Source of the DNA: Hymenoscyphus infarciens
Taxonomy: Eukaryota > Ascomycota > Leotiomycetes > Helotiales > Helotiaceae
Assembly (NCBI GenBank): GCA_001414345.1
Contig: LLCB01000385.1
Location: 1-48,368 of the forward strand
DNA: 48,368 bases
Direction of reading: 5' to 3'
In this document: positions 46,846-48,368 of the stretch, piece by piece
Numbering within the stretch: the stretch's first letter is position 1
How the letters are laid out: each line of letters begins with the position of its first letter
Made by a program: the position numbers and the translations under genes
The notes under the pieces: generated by a model
Told to the model about the DNA's origin: nothing
The model's input: the letters and a program-made list of their open reading frames with translations, nothing else
Databases searched by the model: none

Positions 46846-47385
46846 ATGTCCAACTTCTTTCACAAGATTAAGCCTACACGCCCAGCCAAGGGTTTCAATG
46901 ACGAAGACGAAGAACGCCTCTTGGGCAAGAAGAAGCCCACCTCCGATATCGAGGAAGGGAAGGGAAAGGGAAAATTCTATGTCAATGGTGCTGGAGATTT
47001 CCCCAAGGACTTATTCTGGCAATGTGTCGATTGTCACATAAGGCGATACCCGGACAGTGACCTTCAAACAACGACACACGAACCCGATCCTCCTACGCAA
47101 ATACCATTTAAAACTGGTTTCCCCCCCAAATGTACCAGATGTGCCAAGCATATGGAACCGAGAAGTCCTAGTGGAAGGTTCTGGCGCTGCACGTACAAAA
47201 CATGTTTATACACTGTCGTCTCGAAGCCATTTGAGTTTCCGCCTAAAAGAGGCTTGGTTTGTGATGGATGTCAGAAGAAATCAATTTTCGGGATGGAAGG
47301 TGAAATTACAACTGGATTTTCGGATATGCGGGGTCATTCTCTGGTCTCAGGACACATCTCACGGTCGTCTTTTCGACCTGGGTAA
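46846..47385 (+). CDS. small Cys-rich GRF-finger-like protein (copy B, plus)
   Basis: Single exon, 179 residues. MSNFFHKIKP matches MSKLFHQIKF of copy A. Eight cysteines fall in four pairs: Cys60/63 (FWQCVDC), Cys96/99 (KCTRC), Cys115/120 (RFWRCTYKTCLY) and Cys139/142 (VCDGC). KCTRCAKHMEPRSPSGRFWRCTYKTCLY is the best GRF-like segment of the cluster, with the GRFW motif written out. A Gly/Lys-rich loop (EEGKGKGKF) precedes the first pair. The C-terminal 20 residues (MRGHSLVSGHISRSSFRPG) have no counterpart in copy A and may come from a lost stop. ATG context ACAATGTCC equals that of copy A. Nucleic-acid binding is a family-based inference. Divergent from the pseudogene at 45928. Confidence 0.75.
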   Translation: MSNFFHKIKPTRPAKGFNDEDEERLLGKKKPTSDIEEGKGKGKFYVNGAGDFPKDLFWQCVDCHIRRYPDSDLQTTTHEPDPPTQIPFKTGFPPKCTRCAKHMEPRSPSGRFWRCTYKTCLYTVVSKPFEFPPKRGLVCDGCQKKSIFGMEGEITTGFSDMRGHSLVSGHISRSSFRPG

Positions 47386-47960
47386 TCCAGACTCTTTCCT
47401 GACTAGTAGCATTTTACCGACAGCCGAGTCTCATAATTGAAAGCCCTGGTGGCCATTCTCAAGCTTCCAATTATTTGTGACAACACATACGATGCGTAGT
47501 CGAAATGCTGTCTTGTGTAGATGACTGGTTCTCGATGAGTAGTCCAACGCTTGATAAAACTGGGTCTCGCTTAGAGAGAGGTCACTAACACAGGGGGGAT
47601 GAACTATCATTGGGAGCTTTTTAACGTGTTGATTTTCCTACTTTCTTTGTTGCTACAAGTTGTGTGAGAGTTTTAAGACTTAAGCTGTTGGCTGTTGGAT
47701 TTTACGAGGTGACGAGGGGAGGTGGTTGGTGGCACGTTTCTCATAACCAACCACCTGAGCATACCAAGGACTCTAAACTTCCTTCCCCACGCAGTCCACT
47801 TCTGGCTCTCAAGATAAGACCCTGGCCAAAAGCGTCACAAAGAAACTCGTTGAACAAAGTTGGACAAGAATTACTGGAAACATATACCAGAAAACATTAA
47901 GAAGTCCATTCACAACGAGTGGTGTTCATGACTGGTTCTATAAATATTCATGAGTTAATC
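47386..47960. other. intergenic, possible third-unit remnant
   Basis: 47640-47745 shares word-level similarity (AGCTGTTRGYTGTTG..., GGTTGGTGGCACSTTT) with 44390-44485 in copy A, hinting at a third decayed unit. The frame 47664-47900 has no motif. Confidence 0.4.
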
Positions 47961-47964
47961 ACAC

Positions 47965-48045
47965 CTAGGGCGTCCCGTATATACTAAAAGCCGGAATCGA
48001 CTAAATCGCAAATCGCAAATCGCAAATCGCAAATCGCAAATTACA
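47965..48045 (-). repeat. inverted copy of the GATTTGC-type element end
   Basis: AGGGCGTCCCGTATATAC, AAAGCCGGAATCGACTAAAT and about five ATCGCAA units are the reverse complement of the terminus at 29440-29515. This copy is not AT-shifted. Confidence 0.7.
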
Positions 48046-48104
48046 AAAGTTAAGAGACATAGCAAATCTTAAACTATATTACCCTATTCTCTTACCCCCT
48101 TGCT

Positions 48105-48330
48105 CTCTACTCTCTTGCTCTCTTACTCTCTTGCTCTCTTACTCTCTTACTCTCTTACTCTCTTACTCTCTTACTCTCTTACTCTCTTACTCTCTTACTC
48201 TCTTGCTCTCTTACTCTCTTACTCTCTTACTCTCTTACTCTCTTACTCTCTTACTCTCTTACTCTCTTACTCTCTTACTCTCTTACTCTCTTACTCTCTT
48301 ACTCTCTTACTCTCTTACTCTCTTACTCTA
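48105..48330. repeat. 8-bp microsatellite (TTACTCTC)n
   Basis: More than 25 near-perfect copies, with a few TTGCTCTC variants early on. It produces a spurious repetitive frame at 48131-48355. It lies at the window's right edge. Confidence 0.9.
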
Positions 48331-48368
48331 TTCTTCTATATATTACGTATACTAAGAGAGTGTAGGAG

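Noticed and set aside
48001..48045. CRISPR-like short repeats (CGCAAAT)n
   Set aside because: 7-bp units without spacers in a eukaryotic genome; it is a minisatellite at an element end.
48131..48355. 74-codon frame of repeated SYSLTLLL
   Set aside because: Translation of the 8-bp microsatellite.

Overview
The window looks like nuclear DNA of a filamentous ascomycete (Pezizomycotina). Genes are interrupted by short introns, mostly 42-118 nt. They include a fungal rhodopsin-domain membrane protein, a PMP3-type protein and a DUF4748-type protein. One long block has been mutated in the manner of repeat-induced point mutation (RIP). A Leotiomycete is my guess from gene flavour and the AT-rich block; the sequence does not prove it. 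Both ends look like assembly edges: homopolymers on the left, an 8-bp microsatellite on the right.

Layout. (1) 0.2-1.25 kb: a three-exon enoyl-CoA hydratase on the minus strand. (2) 2.3-3.85 kb: a gene-free patch with three inverted-repeat elements, one a MITE-like element of 462 bp with TA flanks. (3) 4.65-7.92 kb: a seven-exon gene fusing an NRPS-type adenylation domain directly to a ferric-reductase-like membrane domain and an FAD/NAD-binding domain, with no carrier domain. (4) 10.2-11.5 kb: a rhodopsin-domain seven-helix protein. (5) About 13.4-29.5 kb: a RIP-degraded AT block. It holds a dead Ty3/gypsy chromovirus (5' LTR 18766, tandem 3' LTRs to 27467) with remnants of gag, protease, RT, integrase and chromodomain and a possible antisense accessory ORF. 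It also holds a very long ruined minus-strand reading frame (about 14.05-18.75 kb) that I cannot identify. (6) 30.4-42.0 kb: ordinary genes: a large disordered protein with a degenerate J-like segment and an OTU-like fold lacking catalytic residues; a short-chain dehydrogenase; PMP3; a DUF4748 protein with micro-exons; and a beta-propeller/inositol polyphosphate 5-phosphatase of 1193 residues. (7) 42.5-47.4 kb: a GFA-domain gene followed by a tandemly duplicated block of small Cys-rich genes (two intact plus-strand copies, two broken minus-strand copies, one fragment).

The most novel-looking items are the duplicated Cys-rich (GRF-finger-like) family at 43.4-47.4 kb, the pseudo-OTU/J-like protein, the carrier-less adenylation-reductase, and the unidentified ghost frame in the RIP block. 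The housekeeping-type genes do not form an obvious pathway. The adenylation-reductase is the only biosynthetic enzyme that could act as a stand-alone metabolic locus. All exon structures were assembled by eye from splice motifs, phase and family motifs; no alignment or search was run.
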